A stretch of DNA of 64,000 nt from assembly GCF_001517105.1 (NCBI RefSeq), contig NZ_LPVF01000013.1, forward strand, positions 186,001 to 250,000. The letters run 5' to 3'. The first letter of the stretch is position 1. Every line of letters starts with the position of its first letter. The translations under genes and the position numbers were made by a program. Origin of the DNA: Bacillus halotolerans (GTDB lineage Bacteria > Bacillota > Bacilli > Bacillales > Bacillaceae). This document shows positions 56,479 to 64,000 of this stretch, piece by piece. Below the pieces are notes generated by a model. It had not been told where the DNA came from. It saw nothing but the letters and a program-made list of their open reading frames with translations, and did not search any database.

Positions 56479-56925
56479 TTAATAGATCCAGCCTGTCATG
56501 AGTTGTTGATATGATACTAACTCTTCATCCTTAAAGAAAATATTAATCTCACGCTCAGCGCTTTCCAGAGAATCAGAGCCGTGGATAATATTTTTTCCGA
56601 CAAACATGCCGAAATCCCCGCGAATGGTGCCTGGCAATGCTTCTTTAGGGTTTGTTTTTCCAATCAGCTGCCTGGTCACTTCAACGACATTTTCGCCTTC
56701 CCACACCATCGCAAAAACTGGTCCGGAAGTAATAAACTCAACAAGTTCTCCAAAGAAAGGCTTCCCTTGATGTTCGGCATAGTGTTTCTCAGCCATTTGT
56801 TCAGTTACTCTCATCAGCTTTGCGCCAGCCAATTGTAAGCCCTTACGTTCGAATCTAGATAAAATTTCCCCGACCAGCTGCCGTTGGACACCGTCCGGTT
56901 TCACCATGATAAAAGTCTTTTCCAT
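56479..56925 (-). CDS. ndk: Nucleoside diphosphate kinase
   Basis: 148 residues. The phosphorylated histidine lies in [16 protein letters not shown], and [12 protein letters not shown] is intact. It balances nucleoside triphosphates. The start at 56925 follows GGGTGGAGAATGTG. hepT lies about 120 bases upstream. Confidence 0.96.
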   Translation of the reverse strand: MEKTFIMVKPDGVQRQLVGEILSRFERKGLQLAGAKLMRVTEQMAEKHYAEHQGKPFFGELVEFITSGPVFAMVWEGENVVEVTRQLIGKTNPKEALPGTIRGDFGMFVGKNIIHGSDSLESAEREINIFFKDEELVSYQQLMTGWIY

Positions 56926-57043
56926 CACATTCTCCACCCCATCATATGTATGTATAGGCTTTCACATTGCACACCGAAATCGTAACATCTTTCAGATAAT
57001 TAATCAATCCGGGGCGGAGAAATTTCTTAATATCTACAAAAAA

Positions 57044-58006
57044 TTAAAATTTTCTTTTGCCGATATATTTTGCGATGGCTGCAAGAGAAGAACGCGCACG
57101 CCCTCTCGGAAGCGTGTTAAGTTTTTGGAAAGCTTTTTGCAGATACATCTCGCTCACTGCCATCGATGCTTCAATTGCATCTGTCTTTTTGATTTCTTCA
57201 ATAATGGGCGCAAGCTGTTCTTGTGTCGTCTCGCTGTTAATTAATTTAAGCTGATTCTTTAAAGCTGGTTTTTTTAATGCATATAGGACAGGCAATGTAA
57301 CATTTCCTTGAAGCAAGTCGCCTCCAACCGGTTTCCCCAGTTCTTCTTCAGTTGAAGTAAAATCAAGAATATCATCAATGATTTGATAAGACATGCCGAC
57401 ATAATATCCAAACCAGTAGAGCGCCTTATGAATCTTCTCTTCAGCTCCGGACGCAATAGCCCCCAGCTGACAGCTGACAGCGATAAGAAGCGCCGTTTTT
57501 CTCTTTATGCGCCGCAGGTACGTTCTGAGATTCTGTTCCATGTTGTATTTGTCTTTGATTTGTTCAATCTCTCCAAGACACACTTCAACAATGGTCTGTG
57601 ACAAAATCCGATGCGCTTTCGGTTCATTAATTCTCGTCATCATTTCAAGAGATCCGGCAAGCATATAATCGCCTGTATACATCGCAATTCGGTTATCCCA
57701 TTTGGCTTTGATCGTCGGCTTTCCCCGGCGAAGCTCCGCATCATCAATGACATCATCATGAACCAATGATGCCATATGAATCATTTCCAGAGTGACAGCG
57801 ACATATTTAATCTTATTGATATCGTAATCGCCAAACATGCCGGAAAGCAGAACGAAGACAGGCCGAATCCGTTTGCCTCCTGCCTGCAATAGATGAAGAC
57901 CCGCCTCGCTCAAAAGCGGATAATCGGAGCGTACAGTTTGTTCAAGCTCCCTTTCAATTACATCAATATCGTCATTTAAAAAAGAGTAGGCCATTTTAAA
58001 TTTCAT
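57044..58006 (-). CDS. hepT: Heptaprenyl diphosphate synthase component II
   Basis: 320 residues. The two aspartate-rich motifs of polyprenyl synthases are LVHDDVIDDAELRRG and IIDDILDFTSTEEELGKPVG. With HepS it extends farnesyl diphosphate to the C35 side chain of menaquinone-7. The start at 58006 follows GGGTGAATGAT and matches other Bacillus HepT N-termini (MKFKMAYSFLNDDI). Database entries may begin at 58090, adding 28 residues that overlap menH. Confidence 0.95.
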   Translation of the reverse strand: MKFKMAYSFLNDDIDVIERELEQTVRSDYPLLSEAGLHLLQAGGKRIRPVFVLLSGMFGDYDINKIKYVAVTLEMIHMASLVHDDVIDDAELRRGKPTIKAKWDNRIAMYTGDYMLAGSLEMMTRINEPKAHRILSQTIVEVCLGEIEQIKDKYNMEQNLRTYLRRIKRKTALLIAVSCQLGAIASGAEEKIHKALYWFGYYVGMSYQIIDDILDFTSTEEELGKPVGGDLLQGNVTLPVLYALKKPALKNQLKLINSETTQEQLAPIIEEIKKTDAIEASMAVSEMYLQKAFQKLNTLPRGRARSSLAAIAKYIGKRKF

Positions 58007-58031
58007 ATCATTCACCCAAACATCTGTGTTT

Positions 58032-58733
58032 TCATTTCCATCCGATATGCGTGGCTGCGACTCCGCCAGTAAACGAATGATATTTGACATTTTTCAGACC
58101 CGCCTCTTCAAACAGGCCTGCCAATTCCTTCATACCAGGAAATTCTCTGGCTGACTCTTGGAGCCACGAGTATTCTTTATAGCTTTTCGCAAACAGCTTC
58201 CCGAAAAACGGCATAATATACTTAAAGTACATAAAATAAGCCTGTCTAAACCCAAACATTTCAGGCTGTGAGGTTTCCAGGCATACTACTTGTCCGCCAG
58301 GCTTCACCACACGTCTCATTTCTTTCAGTACGGTCAAATAATCCGGCACATTACGCAGACCGAAACCAATTGTTACAAAATCAAATGTATTATCATCAAA
58401 AGGGAGCTCCATTGCATTTCCGTGCAGCAGTTCGATTTGACTGTAACCGCCGTCTTTTACTTTCTGTTTGCCGACGCTCAGCATGTTTTCGCTGAAATCC
58501 AAACCCTTTATTTCACCGGTTTTACCGGCTGCTTTTGCAAGAGCAATCGTCCAGTCAGCTGTTCCGCAGCAAACATCAAGAGCTTTGGCGCCTTCTTTTA
58601 CACCCATGATGCGCATCGTTTTATCACGCCATTTTTTGTGCTGCTGAAAACTGATGACAGAGTTCATTTGGTCGTAGTTTTTATATATTTTTTCAAATAC
58701 TCCGTGTACGCGCTGTTCTTTTGAGTCCTGCAT
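58032..58733 (-). CDS. menH: MenH/UbiE-type methyltransferase for menaquinone
   Basis: 233 residues, class I methyltransferase with the SAM motif [15 protein letters not shown] and the UbiE signature [20 protein letters not shown]. It methylates demethylmenaquinone, the last step of menaquinone synthesis. It lies between the two subunits of the side-chain synthase, which ties the three genes to one pathway. Confidence 0.95.
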   Translation of the reverse strand: MQDSKEQRVHGVFEKIYKNYDQMNSVISFQQHKKWRDKTMRIMGVKEGAKALDVCCGTADWTIALAKAAGKTGEIKGLDFSENMLSVGKQKVKDGGYSQIELLHGNAMELPFDDNTFDFVTIGFGLRNVPDYLTVLKEMRRVVKPGGQVVCLETSQPEMFGFRQAYFMYFKYIMPFFGKLFAKSYKEYSWLQESAREFPGMKELAGLFEEAGLKNVKYHSFTGGVAATHIGWK

Positions 58734-58738
58734 AATGG

Positions 58739-59557
<819 letters not shown>

Positions 59558-59584
59558 TCATAAGATTACGCAGGTATCATTATA

Positions 59585-59654
59585 GCATAAAAAAACAAAT
59601 TGGCTGTATCCTCCCGCTGTTTGCGAGCATTTGCTTTAAAACAGCGGGGACAGC
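59585..59654 (-). terminator. Terminator of mtrB
   Basis: Long hairpin with arms GGCTGT...CCCGCTGTTT and AAACAGCGGG...ACAGCC, followed by seven T residues on the minus strand. Confidence 0.85.
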
Positions 59655-59658
59655 CAGC

Positions 59659-59886
59659 TTATTTTTTTTCGCTTTTCATTTCTCCGTATGCGGTTTGAAT
59701 GAGCGCCTCTCCTCTGACTTTAATGGCAGAAGTATGCTCTGTAAACTGAGCAATGATCACTTCTCCCTTGTCGAGTTTTTCGGAATGGTGAAACTTTGTG
59801 TCCGTTCCCCTTGTCAGGCCGATCACATTCACTCCATCCTCAATTGCTTTAATGACGACAAAATCGCTTGAATGCTTTTCGTTCAT
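59659..59886 (-). CDS. mtrB: TRAP, trp RNA-binding attenuation protein
   Basis: 75 residues, full length. It forms an 11-subunit ring; residues Lys37, Lys56 and Arg58 that grip GAG/UAG triplets are in segments [12 protein letters not shown] and [11 protein letters not shown]. With bound tryptophan it shuts down the trp operon through the leader at 52.6-52.8 kb and also controls pabA, trpP and others. It is the second gene of the folE-mtrB operon. Confidence 0.97.
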   Translation of the reverse strand: MNEKHSSDFVVIKAIEDGVNVIGLTRGTDTKFHHSEKLDKGEVIIAQFTEHTSAIKVRGEALIQTAYGEMKSEKK

Positions 59887-59907
59887 TTATAGCACCCTCT
59901 ATCTTTA

Positions 59908-60480
59908 TTAGTCCTGGCGTTTAATATGTTCCAATACTTCTGAACGTGCAGCAGCATCATCTTTGAAAATGCCTCTGACAGCTGAAGTGACTGTTTTGGC
60001 GCCCGGCTTTCTTACGCCCCGCATTGTCATGCACATATGCTCCGCTTCAACAACAACCATTACGCCATGCGGATCAAGCGTTTCTACGATGCTTTCTGCA
60101 ATTGTAGAAGTGATGCGCTCCTGAAGCTGCGGACGCTTTGCAACTGCCTCAACGGCACGCGCCAATTTGCTGAGCCCTGTGACTTTTCCGCCCCGCGGTA
60201 TATATGCAACATGTGCTTTTCCGTAAAAAGGAACAAGGTGATGCTCACACATAGAATGAAACGCGATATCTTTTACTAGAACAAGCTCCTCATGGTCTTC
60301 ACCGAAGATAGTCTGGAAATGTTCTTTTGGATCTTCATTCAAGCCGGAGAATACTTCGGCATACATCTTTGCGACTCGTTTCGGAGTATCAAGAAGCCCT
60401 TCTCTGTTTGGGTCCTCTCCGATCGCTTCTAAAATTTGACGAACAGCTTGTTCGATTTGTTCTTTATTAACTTCTTTCAT
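59908..60480 (-). CDS. folE: GTP cyclohydrolase I
   Basis: 190 residues. Zinc ligands lie in [12 protein letters not shown] and [11 protein letters not shown]. It converts GTP to dihydroneopterin triphosphate, the first step of folate synthesis. It is also called mtrA because it is co-transcribed with mtrB. The ATG at 60480 follows GGAGGACACAGAAC. Confidence 0.97.
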   Translation of the reverse strand: MKEVNKEQIEQAVRQILEAIGEDPNREGLLDTPKRVAKMYAEVFSGLNEDPKEHFQTIFGEDHEELVLVKDIAFHSMCEHHLVPFYGKAHVAYIPRGGKVTGLSKLARAVEAVAKRPQLQERITSTIAESIVETLDPHGVMVVVEAEHMCMTMRGVRKPGAKTVTSAVRGIFKDDAAARSEVLEHIKRQD

Positions 60481-60574
60481 GTTCTGTGTCCTCCACCAAT
60501 GAATACATTTAATTTCGATTCTAGCACACATGCCCCGCTAAAAGCAAAGTGAATGCACACGCTCCTAAAAAAAT

Positions 60575-60601
60575 GAAAAGCCCCTTAAGAAGGGGCTTTT
60601 C
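60575..60601 (-). terminator. Terminator of hbs
   Basis: GAAAAGCCCC/GGGGCTTTTC hairpin with a seven-T run nearby on the minus strand, about 60 bases after the hbs stop. Confidence 0.9.
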
Positions 60602-60655
60602 TGTGAAGAAATAAAGTGTATGTAATCTAGATGCATACACGATCTATATTCACAA

Positions 60656-60934
60656 TTATTTTCCGGCAACTGCGTCTTTAAGCGCTTTACCTGGTTTGAA
60701 AGCAGGTACTTTGCTTGCTGGAATTTCGATTTCTTCACCTGTTTGAGGGTTGCGTCCTTTACGTGCAGAACGTTCACGCACCTCGAAGTTACCAAAACCG
60801 ATCAGTTGGATTTTATCACCGTTTTTAAGTGCATCTAAGATCGTATCAAAAACAGAGTCAACTGCTTTTGTAGCGTCTTTTTTAGACAATTCGCTTGCTT
60901 CCGCAACCGCATTAATAAGTTCTGTTTTGTTCAT
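60656..60934 (-). CDS. hbs: Histone-like protein HBsu
   Basis: 92 residues, the HU-family dimer. The two-helix base ([20 protein letters not shown]) and the DNA-binding beta arm ([20 protein letters not shown]) are intact. It is the main and essential nucleoid protein. GGGAGGAGGTGAAAGGC is an almost ideal ribosome site, fitting very high expression. A long leader of about 180 bases separates it from its promoter. Confidence 0.98.
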   Translation of the reverse strand: MNKTELINAVAEASELSKKDATKAVDSVFDTILDALKNGDKIQLIGFGNFEVRERSARKGRNPQTGEEIEIPASKVPAFKPGKALKDAVAGK

Positions 60935-61120
60935 GCCTTTCACCTCCTCCCAAAAGGAATAAGCTCAGTTCGTTTATTATCATTTCTTCACAGTTCAGTC
61001 TGATTCTAAACCTGCCTGAGAAAAAAATCAGACAAGCAAGAGAAAGACAATTAAACGGCTTTTAAGAAAAACTGCACTCCAAGGAATGTTTGTCCATCAG
61101 AGTGAAGAATTTCTGTATGT

Positions 61121-61149
61121 AGAGTAACACATATAAAAAGCCATATCAA
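61121..61149 (-). promoter_or_regulatory. Predicted promoter of hbs
   Basis: TTGATA and TACTCT at 17-bp spacing on the minus strand, about 190 bases before hbs. Confidence 0.55.
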
Positions 61150-61264
61150 GCATTTTAAAGCGTCAATCCCTTGCTCGTCAAGGATTTAACGTGATTTATC
61201 GAACAAATATTCCTTTTTTTCCTTTTTTCATCCTATTCCTTGATCCTTTTCCAATATTAAGAGC

Positions 61265-61301
61265 AAAGAAAAAAGACCTCCTATTCTATAAAGAGGTCTT
61301 C
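61265..61301 (-). terminator. Terminator of spoIVA
   Basis: AAGACCTC/GAGGTCTT hairpin with a T run on the minus strand, just after the spoIVA stop. Confidence 0.85.
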
Positions 61302-61306
61302 CCGCA

Positions 61307-62785
61307 TTACAGGATAATGGCGATTAAGCCGCCTGATCCTTCGTTTATGATTCTTTCTAATGTTTCTTTTAATTTATATCGTGCGTTTTCAGGCATCAGT
61401 GAGAGCTTTGCCTGAATCCCTTCTCTCACGATAGAGCTGAGCGATCTTCCAAAAATGTCAGAGTTCCAAATTGAAAGCGGATCATCCTCAAAGTCCTGCA
61501 TTAAGTAACGCACCAGTTCCTCGCTTTGTTTTTCAGTTCCGATAATCGGCGCAAATTCGCTTTCGACATCCACTTTGATCATATGGATTGACGGTGCGAC
61601 AGCTTTCAATCTTACGCCGAATCTGGAGCCTTGCCGTATAATTTCCGGCTCATCCAGACTCATGTCAGTTAAAGCAGGCGCTGCAATGCCGTATCCCGTC
61701 TGTTTGACCATTTTTAAGGCGTCGGACACCTGGTCATATTCCGTTTTCGCATGGGCAAAATCCTGCATCAGCTCAAGCAGGTGGTCTCTGCCCCTGATTT
61801 CAACGCCAACCACTTCTTTTAGGATTTGATCATATAAATGGTCGGGCGCATACAAATCAATTTCTGCAACCCCTTGGCCGAGCTCAATCCCGGCTAATCC
61901 GGCACTTTCAATAAACTCAAACTCGCTGAATTGACCGACAACCCTGTCGACATCACGGAGCCGTTTAATATCCTTAACAGTTTCCTTCACTGATTCCTGA
62001 TAGCTCTCGCGCAGCCAATGGTTTTCTTTCAGCACCATGACCCAGCTTGGAAGATTTACATTTACTTCAAGCACAGGAAACTCATAAAGAGCCTCTCTGA
62101 GAACATTCAGTACATCGTTTTCCCGCATACTTTCTACGCTCATTGCCAAAACAGGGATATCGTATTTCTCGCTTAAATCCTGGCGCATCGCCTCTGTCTC
62201 CGGGTGATACGGTTTTACTGAGTTAATGACCATAATAAAGGGTTTTCCGACTTCTTTCAGCTCTTCAATGACTCTTTCTTCTGCCTCTATATAGTCACTT
62301 CTGGCGATATCACCAATCGTGCCGTCTGTCGTAATAACCACTCCGATGGTCGAATGTTCTTGAATCACCTTCCGCGTTCCGATTTCAGCAGCCTCATGAA
62401 ACGGGATCGGTTCTTCGTACCAAGGTGTATTAATCATCCGCGGGCCGTTTTCATCCTCGTATCCTTTTGCACCCGGCACTGTGTAGCCTACACAATCTAC
62501 TAATCTTATATTGACATCGAGTCCGTCTGATACATGAACAGACATCGCCTGATTCGGAACAAATTTAGGCTCTGTAGTCATAATCGTTTTTCCGGCTGCG
62601 CTTTGAGGCAGTTCATCCTGCGCACGTGCCCGGTCTGCTTCATTACTGATATTCGGGAGCACCACAAGCTCCATAAATTTCTTAATAAACGTAGATTTCC
62701 CTGTACGGACAGCACCAACGACTCCTAAGTATATATCGCCTCCTGTTCGTTCAGCGATATCCTTGAAAATATCGACCTTTTCCAA
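61307..62785 (-). CDS. spoIVA: SpoIVA, ATPase of the spore coat basement layer
   Basis: 492 residues. The N-terminal TRAFAC GTPase-like domain has Walker A GAVRTGKST and the region RLVDCVGYTVPG; the C-terminal domain binds SpoVM (ending GGLIAIIL). It polymerises with ATP on the outer forespore membrane and anchors the coat. The start is TTG at 62785 following GGGAGGGGATCAC. A sigma-E promoter is visible upstream. Confidence 0.97.
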   Translation of the reverse strand: MEKVDIFKDIAERTGGDIYLGVVGAVRTGKSTFIKKFMELVVLPNISNEADRARAQDELPQSAAGKTIMTTEPKFVPNQAMSVHVSDGLDVNIRLVDCVGYTVPGAKGYEDENGPRMINTPWYEEPIPFHEAAEIGTRKVIQEHSTIGVVITTDGTIGDIARSDYIEAEERVIEELKEVGKPFIMVINSVKPYHPETEAMRQDLSEKYDIPVLAMSVESMRENDVLNVLREALYEFPVLEVNVNLPSWVMVLKENHWLRESYQESVKETVKDIKRLRDVDRVVGQFSEFEFIESAGLAGIELGQGVAEIDLYAPDHLYDQILKEVVGVEIRGRDHLLELMQDFAHAKTEYDQVSDALKMVKQTGYGIAAPALTDMSLDEPEIIRQGSRFGVRLKAVAPSIHMIKVDVESEFAPIIGTEKQSEELVRYLMQDFEDDPLSIWNSDIFGRSLSSIVREGIQAKLSLMPENARYKLKETLERIINEGSGGLIAIIL

Positions 62786-62855
62786 GTGATCCCCTCCCGG
62801 ACTTCCTATCCTTATCAATTTTATTAACCTTTTTCAATCAAACACAGGACACTAT

Positions 62856-62886
62856 ATGTGTATGACGTTGTCCTATTTCAATATGA
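62856..62886 (-). promoter_or_regulatory. Predicted sigma-E promoter of spoIVA
   Basis: TCATATT and CATACACAT at 15-bp spacing on the minus strand match the sigma-E consensus (KMATATT ... CATACANT). Mother-cell expression at early sporulation fits SpoIVA. Confidence 0.8.
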
Positions 62887-62931
62887 CATCTTCAGAAAAT
62901 TTTCCATCCTTAATCTATTAAAGTATAAAAA

Positions 62932-62968
62932 AACCTTTCTCCCTATTTGTATGCAAGGGAGAAAGGTT
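62932..62968 (-). terminator. Terminator of yphF
   Basis: AACCTTTCTCCC/GGGAGAAAGGTT hairpin (13-base loop) with seven T residues on the minus strand, overlapping the yphF stop. Confidence 0.9.
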
Positions 62969-63702
62969 CATTCCTTTTTTATATCATTTTCTAAAAAAAC
63001 AGGTTCTTGTTTGTCATTAACGGTATATTTCACTGAAAATGCGGGGACGAAAGGCGTCTCTTCCCATATTATGTCCTGTATTTCCGTGCCGGGTTTAAAA
63101 GTTTTTTTGCTTTTTTTGAGACAGGAAACGAGCTCTGTCCGATAGTCGGCATAAATGTCTCCGTCTCCGTCAATCATAAGCGGCAGGGAGTTTCCTGAGA
63201 TTGGGCTTGTGACAGAAAGAGAATCAGCCTCCCCTAGTTTTTTCCCATCAAGCGTAAACAAGTCACGCGCTAATACATCCTGATATGGCGGATATTTATG
63301 TTCTTGGCGGTACATTTGAACGCGTAATTTGATATCACGTATTTTTTCCGCCATCTTTACATCAATCAGTTTAACAGTCGGATTGTTCTCTACATCGACA
63401 AGCACGTATTGATAGTCTCCGCCGCTTTCATATGCCGTGCTTGGAGGTTCAGCCATATATCTCGGCGCTAAACGGTTAAAATCTATCGGATATTTTTGAT
63501 AAAGCGGTGTTGACATATCTTTTGTTTGAATCGGAAGCAGTCCTCCGTTTGCCTTTTGAAATTCATCAACGGCTGATTGAACCAGCTTTAATTGGTCCTG
63601 ATAAGGAGTGGCTTGTACACTGCTTTTCCGCTCATGCGGATATAAACATCCAGATAAGAAAATCACTGCTACAAAAATCATAGCGCACTTCAGTTTACCC
63701 AT
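62968..63702 (-). CDS. yphF: YphF, lipoprotein of unknown function
   Basis: 244 residues with a lipoprotein signal peptide ([19 protein letters not shown], lipobox LSGC). The exported part has an N-terminal DUF3939-like fold ([20 protein letters not shown]) and a C-terminal YxDYR region. It is anchored outside the membrane; function is unknown, with sporulation or envelope roles suggested by neighbours. AAAGGAAGTGCTG precedes the ATG. Confidence 0.87.
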   Translation of the reverse strand: MGKLKCAMIFVAVIFLSGCLYPHERKSSVQATPYQDQLKLVQSAVDEFQKANGGLLPIQTKDMSTPLYQKYPIDFNRLAPRYMAEPPSTAYESGGDYQYVLVDVENNPTVKLIDVKMAEKIRDIKLRVQMYRQEHKYPPYQDVLARDLFTLDGKKLGEADSLSVTSPISGNSLPLMIDGDGDIYADYRTELVSCLKKSKKTFKPGTEIQDIIWEETPFVPAFSVKYTVNDKQEPVFLENDIKKE

Positions 63703-63723
63703 ACAGCACTTCCTTTTACAGCT

Positions 63724-63927
63724 TTATTCATTAACAGGGCCGCTGAATACCACCACAAATACAATAATTCCTGAAATCAATACACACATGTAAGCAAACG
63801 ATGAAACCGCAATCTTCAGAAAACGGTTTCTGCATTTAAAACGGCTTAAATAGATACATGCTACGGCCAGAAACATCAGCCCCATGGAACCAAGGGCAAA
63901 CCACATTTTGATCAATGCCAGACTCAA
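63724..63927 (-). CDS. yphE: YphE, two-span membrane protein
   Basis: 67 residues with two transmembrane helices (WFALGSMGLMFLAVACIYL and FAYMCVLISGIIVFVVVF) and a basic loop between them. The start is set as TTG at 63927 because CGGAGGGGG lies 10 bases before it and this gives the usual length; an ATG in frame at 63975 lacks a ribosome site. Function is unknown. yphF follows 21 bases downstream. Confidence 0.8.
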   Translation of the reverse strand: MSLALIKMWFALGSMGLMFLAVACIYLSRFKCRNRFLKIAVSSFAYMCVLISGIIVFVVVFSGPVNE

Positions 63928-64000
63928 ATGACCCGCGCCCCCTCCGACATTTGTTTTGTAAGCGTTACATTTCATTTTAATATACAGCGCTTGAAAAGAT

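Larger units (their letters stand above)
60935..61306. other. Long leader of hbs and spoIVA terminator region
   Basis: 372 bases without a gene. It holds the hbs promoter (61121-61149), an AT-rich 5' untranslated region of about 180 bases, and the spoIVA terminator (61273-61300). No further gene or riboswitch was recognised. Confidence 0.7.

Overview
The window is a piece of Bacillus chromosome from the B. subtilis group. Gene order, protein lengths and a 401-nt B-type RNase P RNA fit the region of B. subtilis from kdgR to yphE. Several proteins (for example TrpF) differ from the strain 168 sequences I remember, so it is probably a close relative rather than 168. No phage, insertion sequence, CRISPR array, tRNA or rRNA is seen. 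It is core genome, mostly transcribed on the minus strand.

Layout. 1-2.5 kb: pectin and hexuronate catabolism (kdgR, cut by the window edge, divergent from kduID). 2.6-16.5 kb: the ypvA helicase, small proteins, an rRNA methyltransferase, rnpB, cell-division gpsB, spore-coat cotD, the mitomycin-repair pair mrfAB (yprAB), a PTS EIIA protein, the yppCDEFG group, sspM and recU. 16.5-24.7 kb: ponA, ypoC-nth-dnaD, asnS, aspB and ypmBA. 24.8-35.6 kb: dinG, panBCD, then dapB-mgsA-bshB1-bshA-cca-birA. 35.7-42.7 kb: ypjC, ypjBA, the menaquinol:cytochrome c reductase operon qcrABC, and ypiFBA. 43-57 kb: the aromatic supraoperon aroF-aroB-aroH / trpEDCFBA-hisC-tyrA-aroE, with cheR and ndk upstream. 57-64 kb: hepS-menH-hepT (menaquinone-7), folE (mtrA) and mtrB, hbs, spoIVA, yphF and yphE.

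How the genes connect. Chorismate made by the aroF/aroB/aroE products feeds AroH, TyrA and TrpE. The trp genes carry a leader with eleven GAG/UAG triplets and a competing terminator, and mtrB, the gene for the TRAP protein that reads this leader, lies about 7 kb upstream. The hep/men genes supply the menaquinone that the Qcr complex oxidises. Several DNA-repair genes (ypvA, dinG, mrfAB, recU, nth) also lie here.

The most notable anomaly is that three otherwise complete genes (bshB1, tyrA, trpA) are each broken by a one-base shortage in a poly-A tract, all between 33.9 and 47.2 kb. Restoring one A gives each its normal full length. Under-called homopolymers in the sequence are the simplest explanation, but if real the strain would need Trp and Tyr. 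No new multi-gene system was found. Smaller leads are an unannotated 31-residue membrane peptide, a 50-residue basic protein, a palindrome forming the asnS promoter spacer, and a pair of hairpins ahead of cheR. Start codons were often reassigned from Shine-Dalgarno positions, and comparisons with 168 are from memory.
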